DNA of 38,338 bases from a bacterium (lineage in GTDB: Bacteria; Verrucomicrobiota; Verrucomicrobiia; Limisphaerales; UBA11358). The DNA lies in NCBI GenBank assembly GCA_021780375.1, contig JAJXYT010000194.1:1-38338 (forward strand), given 5' to 3'. A model generated the notes under the pieces. That model was not told where the DNA came from. It saw nothing but the letters and a program-made list of their open reading frames with translations, and searched no databases. Shown piece by piece: positions 1-9,232 of the stretch. The stretch's first letter is position 1; every line of letters starts with the position of its first letter. Position numbers and translations under genes: made by a program.

Positions 1-2135
1 TCCTCGCTCACGATGATGTCGTTGCGAAAATCCTGCGACGAGACCCAGAGCCGCACGATGTCCGCGCCCCATTTCTTCACATATGCCTCGGCGGTCTGCG
101 GTTTTTCATAACCGCCCTGTTTGCTCTTGGAAATCTTCTCGCGATCCGCATCCACGACAAAGCCGCTCGTGAGCACCCTTTTGAACGGCGCCGCGCCATT
201 GCCGGCCAGCGAGAGCAGCAGCGACGATTGAAACCAGCCGCGATGCTGGTCGGAGCCTTCGAAATACATGTCGGCCTGCCATTGTAGCGCGGGCGTCACG
301 CCTGCGGGTGCAGGCGGCATCTTACCGCTGGATTCGCGAGGCAAGGATGCCTCGCCAACTCGCAGGCTGGAAGCCGGCGCTACGTTGTGATGCAATTCTT
401 CCCGTCGCATCAAAACGCTTCGTGACGAGCTGCCGGAATCAATCCATACGTCAAGGGTGTCGCTGGATTTGTTGACCGCTTCCGCGCCCTTCCAACCTTC
501 CGGTTTCAAGAGCGACCAGAGTTCGACGGCGGATTTCTCGAACCAGACGTTCGAGCCGTGTTTCTCTATCAAATCGGCGGCGTTGCGGACGATTTGCGCA
601 TCGAGGATCGGTTCACCCTTGGCGTCGTAAAATGCCGGAATCGGCACGCCCCAGGTGCGTTGCCGCGAAATGCACCAATCGGGCCGCGTTGCAACGGCGG
701 CTTTGATGCGATTGACGCCCCAGTCGGGAACCCAATTCACGCGGTCAATCTCGGCAAGGGCGAGACCGCGAAAGGTTTCACCTTGGAGGGCAGCGCTTCG
801 TCGCCGCCCCAAAAGTTTGGGCACTGACGAAGCAGTGCCCTCCGGCACATGATCAATCTTGATGAACCACTGGTCCATCGCGCGGAAGATGACGGGCGTT
901 TTGCTCCGCCAGCAGTGCGGGTAGCTGTGATGATAATTTTCCTGGTGCAGCAGGGCATGGTGCGCCCGGAGTTCGTGCAAAACCGCTTCATTGGCGTCGC
1001 TTTTGCCGTGCTTTTCGAGAATCGATTTGCCGATCATTTCCTTTGGCATCTGCTGTTCGACCGGCAACTCGTTCGTGTAGGCGAACTTGCCGTCATCGTC
1101 CACCGGCGAATAAATCGGTAGACCGACGGACGAACCCAGGCCATAGTCCTCGAGACCGTGGCCGGGAGCGACATGGACGAAACCCGTGCCGGTGTCGCTG
1201 GTAACAAAATCGGCAGCGTAGGCTTTGCCTTTACGCGCCGGGATGAAGGGGTGCTGGTATTCCAACCTGGCGAGCTCTTCGGTCGGGAAAGGCGTTTGCG
1301 TGTAATTTGCCCAGCCGCATTTCTCGGCGACGACCGCAAGCAAACCACGGGATAAAATGTATTTTTCACCACCTGCTCCGACCTGGAGATATTGGAATTT
1401 CTCGTTGTAAGCGACGGCCAGGTTCGCCGGAAGCGTCCATGGCGTCGTCGTCCAGATGAGCACAAAGGTGTTTGCCCGGCCAATGACGGGAAACTTCACG
1501 TAAATGCTCGGGCTGACGTGGTCCTGGTATTCCACTTCCGCCTCGGCGAGCGCGGTACGGCAGGGAATGCTCCAATAAACCGGCTTTTTCCCACGATAAA
1601 CAAAGCCTTGCTCAACGATGTTGGCGAACAACCGCAATTCCTCGGCCTCGTATTCCTTGTTCAGCGTAAGGTAGGGATTCTCCCAGTCGCCCAGCACACC
1701 GAGCCGTTTGAACTGCACACGCTGGAGGTCAATGTACTTCCGGGCATACGTTTCGCAGGCCTTGCGAATGGCCGCGGCATCGGCGCTGGTGTCGCCCGCC
1801 TTGCGCATTTCCTGGGAAACCTTGAATTCAATGGGCAATCCATGACAATCCCAGCCCGGTACATACGGCGCGCTAAAACCGCGTAAGGACTTATATTTAA
1901 CAACGATGTCCTTAAGAATCTTGTTCAGCGCGGTGCCGATATGAACGTCGCCGTTGGCAAACGGCGGGCCGTCGTGCAGGACAAATTTGTCTTTTGCCCG
2001 GGCGCGGTTAGTCTGGATTTTCCGGTAAAGCCCGGCCTTTTCCCACTTTTTCAGCCGCTCCGGCTCCCGGGCCACCAGGTCGGCTTTCATCGGGAAATCA
2101 GTGTGCGGCAGATTCAATGTATTTTTATAGTCCAT
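1..2135 (-). CDS. ileS: Isoleucyl-tRNA synthetase (3'-partial, cut by window start)
   Basis: Charges tRNA-Ile with isoleucine in the cytoplasm. The ORF track misses it because the stop lies outside the window. I translated it from ATG at 2135: it starts [17 protein letters not shown] and stays open to base 1 (about 711 codons). Visible class I motifs are the HIGH region [18 protein letters not shown], the editing-domain segment [22 protein letters not shown], the DSGSS and [11 protein letters not shown] segments, and the KMSKS-type loop EKISKSK. Two stretches are foreign to the family as I know it: [20 protein letters not shown] after WFIKIDH, and a proline/serine-rich run before [13 protein letters not shown]. 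Both coincide with DNA palindromes listed separately, and both keep the frame. The synthetase is therefore presumably functional despite about 50 extra residues. The C-terminal anticodon-binding and zinc domains are outside the window. Confidence 0.96.
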   Translation of the reverse strand, partial: MDYKNTLNLPHTDFPMKADLVAREPERLKKWEKAGLYRKIQTNRARAKDKFVLHDGPPFANGDVHIGTALNKILKDIVVKYKSLRGFSAPYVPGWDCHGLPIEFKVSQEMRKAGDTSADAAAIRKACETYARKYIDLQRVQFKRLGVLGDWENPYLTLNKEYEAEELRLFANIVEQGFVYRGKKPVYWSIPCRTALAEAEVEYQDHVSPSIYVKFPVIGRANTFVLIWTTTPWTLPANLAVAYNEKFQYLQVGAGGEKYILSRGLLAVVAEKCGWANYTQTPFPTEELARLEYQHPFIPARKGKAYAADFVTSDTGTGFVHVAPGHGLEDYGLGSSVGLPIYSPVDDDGKFAYTNELPVEQQMPKEMIGKSILEKHGKSDANEAVLHELRAHHALLHQENYHHSYPHCWRSKTPVIFRAMDQWFIKIDHVPEGTASSVPKLLGRRRSAALQGETFRGLALAEIDRVNWVPDWGVNRIKAAVATRPDWCISRQRTWGVPIPAFYDAKGEPILDAQIVRNAADLIEKHGSNVWFEKSAVELWSLLKPEGWKGAEAVNKSSDTLDVWIDSGSSSRSVLMRREELHHNVAPASSLRVGEASLPRESSGKMPPAPAGVTPALQWQADMYFEGSDQHRGWFQSSLLLSLAGNGAAPFKRVLTSGFVVDADREKISKSKQGGYEKPQTAEAYVKKWGADIVRLWVSSQDFRNDIIVSE
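284..383. repeat. ~100-bp imperfect palindrome inserted in frame in ileS
   Basis: The outer arms are 284-321 and 346-383. By hand they match at 28 of 38 positions, starting GTAGCGC on both sides, and they contain smaller perfect palindromes: GCCTGC/GCAGGC at 300-315 and GCGAGGCA/TGCCTCGC at 336-355. It encodes [20 protein letters not shown] and following residues of IleS, between the DSGSS and [13 protein letters not shown] segments. In the IleS sequences I recall, only about ten residues separate these. The element contains no stop in the ileS frame. It is read here as a small palindromic mobile element of unknown family. Confidence 0.7.
785..843. repeat. 59-bp palindrome inserted in frame in ileS
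   Basis: The arms GGAGGGCAGCGCTTCGTC (785-802) and GACGAAGCAGTGCCCTCC (826-843) pair at 16 of 18 positions. The loop holds a second small hairpin around CCAAA..TTTGG. It encodes about 20 residues ([20 protein letters not shown]) between WFIKIDH and FRGLALAEI, where E. coli IleS has no insertion as far as I recall. The sequence differs from the 284-383 element, so it is probably another family. Confidence 0.7.
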
Positions 2136-2155
2136 CGTGACTTTTAGAAGGAACG

Positions 2156-2184
2156 AAGCTAACAGCCGGGGAAAATAGTGTCAA
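2156..2184 (-). promoter_or_regulatory. Candidate ileS promoter
   Basis: On the minus strand TTGACA (2184-2179) is followed after 17 nt by TAGCTT (2161-2156). That places the start point about 15 nt before the ileS ATG at 2135. The -35 is perfect and the -10 is poor. If real, it makes the upstream transcript independent of ileS. Confidence 0.45.
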
Positions 2185-2211
2185 CGAACGCGCGCGGCCA
2201 TTGGGATGGGT

Positions 2212-2391
2212 CGTTAAAAAGAAAAACCGGGTCAAACGGCCAGGGGGTGGCCGAGAGACCCGGGGAATTTTCGAGAGTACGTACGTAGGATTACGAAGAA
2301 CTCCGATCCGGGAGCGTACCGATACCCGGAACGAAAACGGTTATAGAAATTCAAAGAACACCTCGACAGACCCATGAACCCGTCGCACCTT
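2212..2391 (-). ncRNA. Candidate ~180-nt structured RNA, family unknown
   Basis: This gene-free stretch is bounded on the minus strand by a consensus -35 promoter (2426-2398) and a strong intrinsic terminator (2263-2216), which implies a transcript of about 180 nt. Inside it are a hairpin TCCGGG...CCCGGA and a possible distant pairing GAATTT with AAATTC. No reading frame of note is present. A T-box was considered because ileS follows, but the AGGGTGGNACCGCG motif is absent before the terminator. 6S RNA has a similar length, but I could not fold a convincing central bubble. It could also be an ileS leader with an attenuator. Confidence 0.45.
2216..2263 (-). terminator. Strong intrinsic terminator of the candidate ncRNA
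   Basis: On the minus strand the stem CCGGGTC/GACCCGG (7 bp) encloses a second stem GGCCA/TGGCC and is followed directly by TTTTTCTTTTT. It lies 80 nt before the ileS start codon and points toward it. Confidence 0.75.
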
Positions 2392-2397
2392 GCAGAT

Positions 2398-2426
2398 ATA
2401 AAATCACAATCGCTTATTTATGTCAA
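2398..2426 (-). promoter_or_regulatory. Sigma70-type promoter of the candidate ncRNA
   Basis: On the minus strand a perfect TTGACA (2426-2421) precedes, after 17 nt, TTTTAT (2403-2398), or TTTATA with an 18-nt spacer, in an AT-rich stretch. The predicted start point is near 2391. Confidence 0.5.
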
Positions 2427-2536
2427 CCTGCATTGATAAAGTATAAGTTATATTTCTTTTCCCACGCCAAACCAATAAGTGTGTCCTGCCCTTCAAGGCG
2501 TTCATTTCGTTCCCATTGGAATCTCACCGGGGATAA

Positions 2537-2953
<417 letters not shown>

Positions 2954-2987
2954 ACTGTAATTTAGAAGGATAGAATCGCAGAGAAAA

Positions 2988-3011
2988 GTTTTCGTCTGAG
3001 AACCAGTTTTT
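2988..3011 (+). terminator. Weak intrinsic terminator after glnB
   Basis: GTTTTC-gtct-GAGAAC forms a 6-bp stem (one G-U pair), followed after three bases by TTTTTATT. It lies 35 nt past the glnB stop. Confidence 0.35.
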
Positions 3012-3072
3012 ATTGAATAAAACAGTCGGCAAAATCGTGAAATCATTTTGATTCAGGCGGGTGGCCGGCGGT

Positions 3073-3081
3073 TGTGAATAA
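3073..3081 (-). promoter_or_regulatory. DnaA box (TTATTCACA)
   Basis: Exact match on the minus strand to the TTATNCACA consensus, about 330 nt upstream of dnaA. Confidence 0.5.
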
Positions 3082-3411
3082 CTCGTGAACAAAAGTTAAT
3101 ATGTTGTCCTAGAAACGTCCGGCCGATTTGCGTAAAAAGTTCGCGTAACCAAAAAGCCGGTCGTGATGTTTCAAAGGTTTTAGAAGACGCAGTATCAGAG
3201 TTTTGGTCTTGTAATCCGCAACATACTACAAATCAGTGTGTTACATTGATGCTGGAGCGGCGGTTTCGATGAATAAGGGCGTGCGTGTGAACGCTTTATC
3301 GAAACCATAAGTTTAAAGCGGCGCAAGTGAGCAAGGCGGGCGAAGCCAAACGCCAATTTTGAGGCTAGGTGAATAAAATGCTTGGAAAACGGGCTTTTTG
3401 ACAAAACGCAA

Positions 3412-4782
3412 ATGCAGCTTTCGGCAGAAAAAATTTGGAATTCAGCGCGGGAACATCTTCGTTCCAGGTTGAATACAGACACTTACAACATGTGGTTCGC
3501 CCCGTTGCGTGCCAATGCGGTTGACCCCAACTGCGTTACCCTGGAGGTGGCCAACGAATTCTGCGAGGTCTGGCTTAAGGACAATTATCTCAGCCTGTTG
3601 CAGGATGCCTTGACGGTCGCCGCCGGGCGCCAGTTGCAGATTAAATTCAAAATCGCTGCCGGCAACGATGCCCGGGCGCTTTCCGCACCTGTCGCTCCCG
3701 CGCCGGCCAAACCCACCCGGGCCGCCGAGTCCAGCCACGAGCGCGCGTCGCACAATGGGGACATTAATTTCAACCCCAAAAACACATTCGATACCTTTGT
3801 CGTCGGCAACAACAACAATTTCGCCTATGCCGCCGCGCTGGCCGTCGCCCAGGCTCCCGGCAAATCCTATAATCCGCTTTTCCTCTACGGCGGAGTCGGT
3901 CTGGGCAAGACCCATCTGCTCCACGCCATCGGCCAGTATGTCACCAGCAGCAAGAAGAGCGCGCGCGTCGCCTACGTCTCGTCCGAGAAGTTCACAAACG
4001 AGTACATTGATGGCATTCAAAACAACCAACTGGCCCGGTTCCGCAAGAAATACCGGCAAACCGACGTGTTGTTGATTGATGACATCCAATTCCTGGCGGG
4101 CAAGGAACGGATTCAGGAGGAATTTTTTCACACGTTCAACGCGTTGCACGAGGCGCACAAGCAGATCGTGCTCACCTGCGACCGCCCGGCCAGTGAAATC
4201 CAAGGACTGGAACACCGCCTCGTTTCCCGGTTTGAATGGGGCCTGGTCACCGATTTGCAGCCGCCGGACATCGAAATGCGCCTGGCCATCCTGAACAAAA
4301 AGGCACAACTCATGGGTGTCACCCTGCCTGAGGACATCTTGAATTTCCTCGCCAGCCGCATTCGCACCAACGTCCGCCGGCTCGAAGGCGCGCTCATCCG
4401 CGTGGCTTCCTACGCCTCGCTCACCGGCCGGAAATTGACCATCGAAGTGGTGGAAGGTTTGTTGCGCGAAATCCTCCATGAAGAAGGCCGGCTCTCCATC
4501 AGCATCGAAGTCATCCAGAAGCGTGTGGCCGAGCATTTTGATATCCGCCTTGCCGACATGACCAGTAAACGGCGCCCGGAAAACATTGCCTTCCCGCGCC
4601 AGGTGGCCATGTATTTGTCGCGCCAGATGACCGAAAGCTCGCTCAATACCATCGGCGAAGCCTTCGGTGGCCGCGATCATGGCACCGTCCTCCACGCCTG
4701 CCGCCTCGTGAAAGACCGCATGGAAGTGGACTCCAATGTCCGACAAGTCGTCCATTATCTCGAAAAGCAGTTGATGCGCTGA
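3412..4782 (+). CDS. dnaA: Chromosomal replication initiator protein DnaA
   Basis: Binds DnaA boxes at the origin, oligomerises with ATP and melts DNA to start replication. Domain I is at the N-terminus (AEKIWNSAREHL...YNMWFAPL), followed by a short alanine/proline-rich linker. The AAA+ domain has Walker A GGVGLGKTH (about residue 160), Walker B LLIDDIQF and the sensor II region VRRLEGALIR. C-terminal domain IV carries the box-binding signature DHGTVLHACR. From ATG 3412 the product is 456 residues, usual for DnaA. The in-frame TTG at 3382 would add ten residues and has a GGTGA upstream, so it is a real alternative; I prefer 3412 because domain I then starts at the usual distance from its tryptophan. 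The 475-aa antisense ORF (3442-4869) is a shadow. Confidence 0.97.
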   Translation: MQLSAEKIWNSAREHLRSRLNTDTYNMWFAPLRANAVDPNCVTLEVANEFCEVWLKDNYLSLLQDALTVAAGRQLQIKFKIAAGNDARALSAPVAPAPAKPTRAAESSHERASHNGDINFNPKNTFDTFVVGNNNNFAYAAALAVAQAPGKSYNPLFLYGGVGLGKTHLLHAIGQYVTSSKKSARVAYVSSEKFTNEYIDGIQNNQLARFRKKYRQTDVLLIDDIQFLAGKERIQEEFFHTFNALHEAHKQIVLTCDRPASEIQGLEHRLVSRFEWGLVTDLQPPDIEMRLAILNKKAQLMGVTLPEDILNFLASRIRTNVRRLEGALIRVASYASLTGRKLTIEVVEGLLREILHEEGRLSISIEVIQKRVAEHFDIRLADMTSKRRPENIAFPRQVAMYLSRQMTESSLNTIGEAFGGRDHGTVLHACRLVKDRMEVDSNVRQVVHYLEKQLMR

Positions 4783-4825
4783 TTCCGCGCTCGACACTTT
4801 TCGCCCGTCACTCAACACTTCTGTC

Positions 4826-5803
4826 ATGCCGGTCATTGAAGTCAACGGCCTGACCAAGGCCTTTCGCACCTATAAAAAGCAGCCCGGCTTTGCGGGCGCG
4901 GTCAAAGGGCTTTTCCACCGTCAATACGAGCAAACCGTTGCCGTCAACGACGTCCATTTCCAGATTGAACCCGGCGAACTGGTCGGTTTTCTCGGCCCGA
5001 ACGGCGCCGGCAAGACCACCACGCTCAAAATGCTCGCCGGCCTGCTCTATCCAACGGGTGGCTCGGCCCGGGTCCTCGATTACACACCGTGGGAACGCGC
5101 CGACGGTTACCGTCGTCAGTTCGCGCTCGTCCTCGGCCAGAAAAACCAGCTCTGGTGGGATTTGCCCGCGCGCGAATCGCTGGAATTGAACGCGAAAATC
5201 TACGGCATTCCCCCCGACCGTTTCGAGCGAACGGTAGCCGAAATGAGCGAGCTGCTCGCCGTCCAGGAGAAGCTCAACGTCAGCGTCCGTGAACTTTCCC
5301 TCGGCGAACGCATGAAAATGGAGCTCATCGCCTCGTTGCTGCACCAGCCCAGGGTGCTTTTTCTCGATGAACCGACCATCGGACTGGACGTCGTCTCGCA
5401 AAAGACCGTCCGGGAATTCATCCGCCGCCACAACGCCGAGCAAAAGACCACGATTCTCCTCACCAGCCACTATATGGCCGACATCCAGGCACTGTGCCGG
5501 CGCGTCATCATCATTGACCACGGCAAAATCTTCTTCGATGGCCGACTGGACGAGATTGTGGACCGTTTCGCCGATTTCAAGTTCGTCACGATCCAATGCG
5601 CCAGCACGGAGGCGCACCCGAATGAAGATCTTTCGCGCTACGGCGAAGTCGTGGAAAAGACGCCGAACGCGATCACGCTCAAGGTCAAACGCGACCGCGT
5701 GATTGCCGTCTGCAAATCATTGCTCGACGACCTGCCGGTGACCGATATTGACATCCAGGAAGTCCCGATCGAAGACGTCATCCGCCAGATTTTCGCGCGA
5801 TGA
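4826..5803 (+). CDS. ABC transporter ATP-binding protein (ABC-2 type)
   Basis: The ATPase subunit of an ABC exporter. Its 325 residues hold Walker A GPNGAGKTTT (about residue 58), a Q-loop (LGQKNQLWW), the signature LSLGERMKMEL, Walker B VLFLDEPTIGLD and the switch histidine in LLTSHYM. After the nucleotide domain comes a C-terminal accessory domain of about 90 residues, common in the NatA/YbhF-like group. ATG 4826 follows the dnaA stop by 43 nt. Permease partners normally follow such genes, but here the next gene is convergent and only one base separates the two stops. The membrane subunits must be elsewhere, and the substrate is unknown. Confidence 0.92.
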   Translation: MPVIEVNGLTKAFRTYKKQPGFAGAVKGLFHRQYEQTVAVNDVHFQIEPGELVGFLGPNGAGKTTTLKMLAGLLYPTGGSARVLDYTPWERADGYRRQFALVLGQKNQLWWDLPARESLELNAKIYGIPPDRFERTVAEMSELLAVQEKLNVSVRELSLGERMKMELIASLLHQPRVLFLDEPTIGLDVVSQKTVREFIRRHNAEQKTTILLTSHYMADIQALCRRVIIIDHGKIFFDGRLDEIVDRFADFKFVTIQCASTEAHPNEDLSRYGEVVEKTPNAITLKVKRDRVIAVCKSLLDDLPVTDIDIQEVPIEDVIRQIFAR

Positions 5804-5804
5804 T

Positions 5805-7328
5805 TTAATCACAGGGCACGGTGCGGTCGGACGCCCAATCGCGCGTTTCCTGGATCTTTTCCCGCATCACCACCGACAACGGCCGGGTTTGTTGGATTTC
5901 AGCAATCAAATCGGCCTGCGTCAGGCCGTGCCCTTGCGCGTGGGCCGTGTACATGGCCGAGACGATGGCCTGTTCGATTTCCGAACCCGAAAAACCGTTC
6001 GTGGCTTCCACGAGCGCGTCCAGGTCAAATTGCGCCGGTTCCAGCGCCCGTTTGCCCAGGTGAATCTGCAGGATGTCGCGGCGGTTCGGCGGCGACGGCA
6101 GATCCACGAAAAAAATCTCGTCGAACCGGCCTTTGCGCACCAATTCCGGCGGCAGACGCATGATATCATTGGCGGTGGCAACGACGAAAACCGGCTTTTT
6201 GCGTTCGGACATCCACGTCAGGAAGGTTCCCAAAATCCGGCGTGACAAGCCGTCGTCGTCTTCCTGCACGGCCACGCCTTTTTCAATTTCGTCCATCCAC
6301 AGAACACACGGTGACATGACTTCGGCGGTTTCAAAGGCCTTGCGCAAATTGCGTTCGGTTTCGCCGTAGTATTTGTTGTAAAGCACGCTGAAATCGAGCC
6401 GGAGGAGCGGCACACCGAAAATCGCGGCGGCCGCCTTGGCCACGAGGCTTTTGCCGCAACCCTGCACGCCCAGCAGCAACACGCCGCGCGGCGGGTCGAG
6501 CCGCGTGTCGGCGTCGCCCAGGAAAAAGTCCTTGCGCACGGTCAGCCAGTTCCGCAGCCGCTGCAGGCCGCCAATTTCCGAGAATTGCACGGTTTCATAT
6601 TCAAATGACAAAACGCCGTCGCGCCCGAGCAATTCATATTTCGCGCGCATGACTTCGGGCATTTCGGATTCGGAAATCACGCCGTCGTCGTTGATGGCCT
6701 TGAGCGCCAGCCGGCGCACATCCGTGGCGGTCAGACCGACGAGATTCCGCACCAGCAAATCAATCGCCTTGTTGGTAGTTTGGACATCACGTTTGCCGTG
6801 TTCCGCCCCCCAATCGGCGGCCACGTCATAAACGATTCCGCGCACGTCACCGGCTGAAGGCAGCGGCAGGCGGAAGCGCGCGGTGAACGGCTGCAGGTCC
6901 GGCGGTACCGGCATGGTCGAACCAACCAGGACCACCGTTGAATAGTGGCGCGAATACGCCAAGGCGATGTCTTTCAAATAACGGACAACCACCGCGTCCT
7001 GCAGATAGGGATGAAAATCCAGCAGGACAAACAGCGAGTGGGTGGCGGCAGTTTTAATGTAGTTTAAAACTTCCTGCGATTTGACAACCGACTGCAGTGG
7101 TTGGTCACAAGGATCAAACGCCTGCAAGCCTTCCGTCACCGTCCAGCGATAGGCCTTTAACTGAAAACGGCTCGCAATTTGCCGCACCATCTGGACAATC
7201 TGCGGCTCTTCGCCGGTCTCGACGGCGATCAGGGGCGTTCGCGAACGGATGATGGCCTCCAAATCACGAATCGGGCTTTCCGTGATCAACGATCCCGAGT
7301 TGGCGAGTTTGGCGGACGGCAAATTCAT
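5805..7328 (-). CDS. AAA+ ATPase, Ycf46-like
   Basis: A 507-residue protein resembling the Ycf46 family of cyanobacteria and plastids, whose role is poorly known (linked to CO2 or photosynthesis regulation in cyanobacteria). The N-terminal ~230 residues form the family-specific region (DLEAIIRSRTPLIAVET...). The AAA+ module follows, with Walker A GVQGCGKSLVAKAAA (about residue 285), Walker B CVLWMDEIEKG, sensor 1 VVATAND and the arginine-finger region ELVRKGRFDEIFF, then the lid ATNGFSGSEIEQAI. No transmembrane segment or protease motif is seen, so it is not FtsH. It is transcribed divergently from the zinc-ribbon gene at 7477. The start MNLPSAKLANSG is the only plausible ATG. Confidence 0.88.
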   Translation of the reverse strand: MNLPSAKLANSGSLITESPIRDLEAIIRSRTPLIAVETGEEPQIVQMVRQIASRFQLKAYRWTVTEGLQAFDPCDQPLQSVVKSQEVLNYIKTAATHSLFVLLDFHPYLQDAVVVRYLKDIALAYSRHYSTVVLVGSTMPVPPDLQPFTARFRLPLPSAGDVRGIVYDVAADWGAEHGKRDVQTTNKAIDLLVRNLVGLTATDVRRLALKAINDDGVISESEMPEVMRAKYELLGRDGVLSFEYETVQFSEIGGLQRLRNWLTVRKDFFLGDADTRLDPPRGVLLLGVQGCGKSLVAKAAAAIFGVPLLRLDFSVLYNKYYGETERNLRKAFETAEVMSPCVLWMDEIEKGVAVQEDDDGLSRRILGTFLTWMSERKKPVFVVATANDIMRLPPELVRKGRFDEIFFVDLPSPPNRRDILQIHLGKRALEPAQFDLDALVEATNGFSGSEIEQAIVSAMYTAHAQGHGLTQADLIAEIQQTRPLSVVMREKIQETRDWASDRTVPCD

Positions 7329-7476
7329 TCAAGTACCCCTTAAAACTCCCGAAATCGCTTCGGCCTGCAAGAAAAAACGTCCGTTTTCCTTCCTTTCTCA
7401 GCGCCGGGTGCCGCCGCATTTTCGCGCCGTAAGGAGCCATTGCTTTCGCCGACGGATTCCCTTTATCCTCTTCGCC

Positions 7477-7911
7477 ATGAAATGTCCAAAGTGCAATGCC
7501 GACCTGCAAACGAAAAACGATCGTGGCGTGGCAGTGGCAGCCTGTCCTCAATGCCAGGGAATGTGGCTGACGCCCGCGGAACTGGATCAGTTGGAAAACG
7601 AAGCTTTCAGCAATGAAGCCAATAAAGGCTCGCTTTATGTCACCAGCTACGAGACTGCCTTCAAGTGCCCATGCTGCTCCGCGCCGCTGAAAGAATTTGA
7701 TTATCGGTTCTTTGGCCTGCAGCTTGAATGCTGCCCGGACCACGGATTCTGGCTGGACAAGGACGAGGACGACCAAATTCTGGAACTGATGCGTGGCGAA
7801 GAAGAACGCGTTGAAAGGAAATTTGGAACGGAAAGCTCGTGGGCAACGTACGTCAACCATTTGCGCTCGCCTTCGTTTTTCGCAAAGGTCAAAGATTTAT
7901 TCCGTCGGTAG
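7477..7911 (+). CDS. Zinc-ribbon protein (zf-TFIIB type)
   Basis: A 144-residue cytoplasmic protein with two zinc-binding units: CPKC...CPQCQGMWL near the N-terminus and CPCC...CCPDHGFWLD in the middle. The repeated C..C....G.WL pattern is that of TFIIB-type zinc-finger domains of unknown function. The C-terminus is basic (FFAKVKDLFRR). I start it at ATG 7477, since the longer ORF-track version (from 7249) would run backward through the start of the Ycf46-like gene and has no homology there. It ends 3 nt from the convergent clpX stop. No function is assigned. Confidence 0.8.
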   Translation: MKCPKCNADLQTKNDRGVAVAACPQCQGMWLTPAELDQLENEAFSNEANKGSLYVTSYETAFKCPCCSAPLKEFDYRFFGLQLECCPDHGFWLDKDEDDQILELMRGEEERVERKFGTESSWATYVNHLRSPSFFAKVKDLFRR

Positions 7912-7914
7912 AAA

Positions 7915-9192
7915 CTACGCCGCTTCCATATCCGGCTTGCGCCGCACCAGGGGCTGGGTTTCACCGAGCACGGCGGACCGCGTGATTTTCACGTGAACAA
8001 CGTCGCTGTTGTCGGGCGCGTCATACATCACGTCGAGCATCAGCCGCTCAATCAACCCGCGCAAGGCGCGCGCGCCGGTGCCTTTTTTCAGAGCCAACAC
8101 CGCCAGTTCGCGCAAGGCCTCGGGCGTGAACTCCAATTCCACGCCTTCCATCGCCATGAGCTTGGCGAATTGCTTCGTCAGCGCGTTTTTGGTCTCGGTG
8201 AGAATGGAAACCAGTTGATCTTCGGACAATTCCGCCAGCGTGGTCACCACCGGCAGCCGGCCGATGAATTCGGGAATGAAACCATAATCCAACAAATCCT
8301 CCGGTTCGGCGCGCTGTAAAATTTGATCGCGCGCGGCCTGGCCGCTCTTTTGCACCTCGCCGATGGCGCCAAAACCCATCGTGTGCCGGCCCAGCCGCCG
8401 TTGAATGATTTTTTCCAGTCCGACAAACGCCCCGCCGCAAATGAACAGAATGTCCGTCGTGTCCACGCGAATGTATTCCTGCTGCGGATGTTTGCGGCCG
8501 CCCTGGGGCGGCACGTTGCAGACCGTGCCTTCGAGGATTTTCAGCAACGCCTGCTGCACGCCTTCGCCGGAAACGTCGCGCGTGATGGACGGCCCCTCGG
8601 CCTTGCGCGCGATTTTGTCAATCTCGTCAATGTAAACGATGCCGCGCTGGGCGCGTTTCACGTCGTAATCCGAATTTTGCAGCAACCGCAATATGATGTT
8701 CTCCACGTCTTCACCCACGTAGCCGGCTTCGGTAAGCGTGGTGGCGTCGGCGATGGCGAAAGGGACATCGATGACTTTGGCCAACGTGCGTGCCAGCAGC
8801 GTTTTGCCGGAACCGGTCGGGCCGATCATTAAAATATTGCTCTTTTCAATTTCCACGCCGGCATGCTTGCCCTTGCTGGCGGCAAGCCCCCCTTCGGGTT
8901 CCTGCTGAATGCGCTTGTAATGATTGTGAACCGCGACCGCCAGCGTTTTCTTGGCGTGCTCCTGGCCGACACAGTGCATATCCAGTTGCCGTTTGATTTC
9001 CGCCGGTTTGGGAACGGTGAATTTCGGCTGTTTTTTCTGGTTCTGGAGTTCCACTTCGCGGTCGAGGACGTTTTTACAAAGGATGATGCAATTGTCGCAG
9101 ATATAAACGCCCGGTCCGGCGATGAGCTTGCGCACTTCCGCGTGCGATTTGCCGCAGAAACTGCACATGGTGAGCTGGTTGGGACGGGCCAT
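7915..9192 (-). CDS. clpX: ATP-dependent Clp protease ATP-binding subunit ClpX
   Basis: A hexameric unfoldase that feeds substrates to ClpP. The product has 425 residues. The N-terminal zinc-binding domain has Cys10, 13, 32 and 35 (CSFC, CDNC). Next come Walker [12 protein letters not shown], pore-loop motif GYVGEDVEN, Walker [10 protein letters not shown], the RKHPQQEYI segment and a ClpP-docking loop of the IGF type, here MGFGA. The true start is [13 protein letters not shown] at 9192; the ORF track adds 15 residues from a heptamer-repeat spacer. It lies 37 nt downstream of clpP on the same strand and is likely co-transcribed. The trigger factor gene often seen upstream is absent. Confidence 0.97.
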   Translation of the reverse strand: MARPNQLTMCSFCGKSHAEVRKLIAGPGVYICDNCIILCKNVLDREVELQNQKKQPKFTVPKPAEIKRQLDMHCVGQEHAKKTLAVAVHNHYKRIQQEPEGGLAASKGKHAGVEIEKSNILMIGPTGSGKTLLARTLAKVIDVPFAIADATTLTEAGYVGEDVENIILRLLQNSDYDVKRAQRGIVYIDEIDKIARKAEGPSITRDVSGEGVQQALLKILEGTVCNVPPQGGRKHPQQEYIRVDTTDILFICGGAFVGLEKIIQRRLGRHTMGFGAIGEVQKSGQAARDQILQRAEPEDLLDYGFIPEFIGRLPVVTTLAELSEDQLVSILTETKNALTKQFAKLMAMEGVELEFTPEALRELAVLALKKGTGARALRGLIERLMLDVMYDAPDNSDVVHVKITRSAVLGETQPLVRRKPDMEAA

Positions 9193-9232
9193 TCTCGATT
9201 TTTGGTTTGCGATTAATGATTTACGGTTTTTA
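9191..9232. repeat. Period-7 array between clpP and clpX
   Basis: Six degenerate heptamers in a row (ATTCTCG ATTTTTG GTTTGC G.., ATTAATG, ATTTACG, GTTTTTA), pattern RTTNNNR. They fill the whole 37-nt clpP-clpX gap and touch the clpX start codon. The period is the same as in four other arrays in this window, but the unit is different. Confidence 0.5.

Larger units (their letters stand above)
2954..3411. other. Spacer before dnaA: possible dnaA control or origin region
   Basis: 458 nt without a gene. It holds one exact DnaA box (TTATTCACA on the minus strand, 3073-3081), one 8/9 box (TTATTCACC, minus, 3368-3376) next to the dnaA start, and a perfect 9-bp inverted repeat GGTTTCGAT (3262-3270)/ATCGAAACC (3298-3306). 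A second nested repeat CGCTTTA/TAAAGCG lies at 3292-3320. Two boxes are few for an origin, so autoregulation of dnaA is as likely. No dnaN or rpmH is nearby. Confidence 0.35.

Noticed and set aside
2136-2400. T-box riboswitch before ileS
   Set aside because: The conserved T-box sequence before the terminator is absent, and a separate ileS promoter lies downstream of the terminator.
3442-4869. 475-aa ORF antisense to dnaA
   Set aside because: It is a shadow of the GC-rich dnaA frame. The sense strand has all DnaA motifs, and the antisense product has no recognisable domain.
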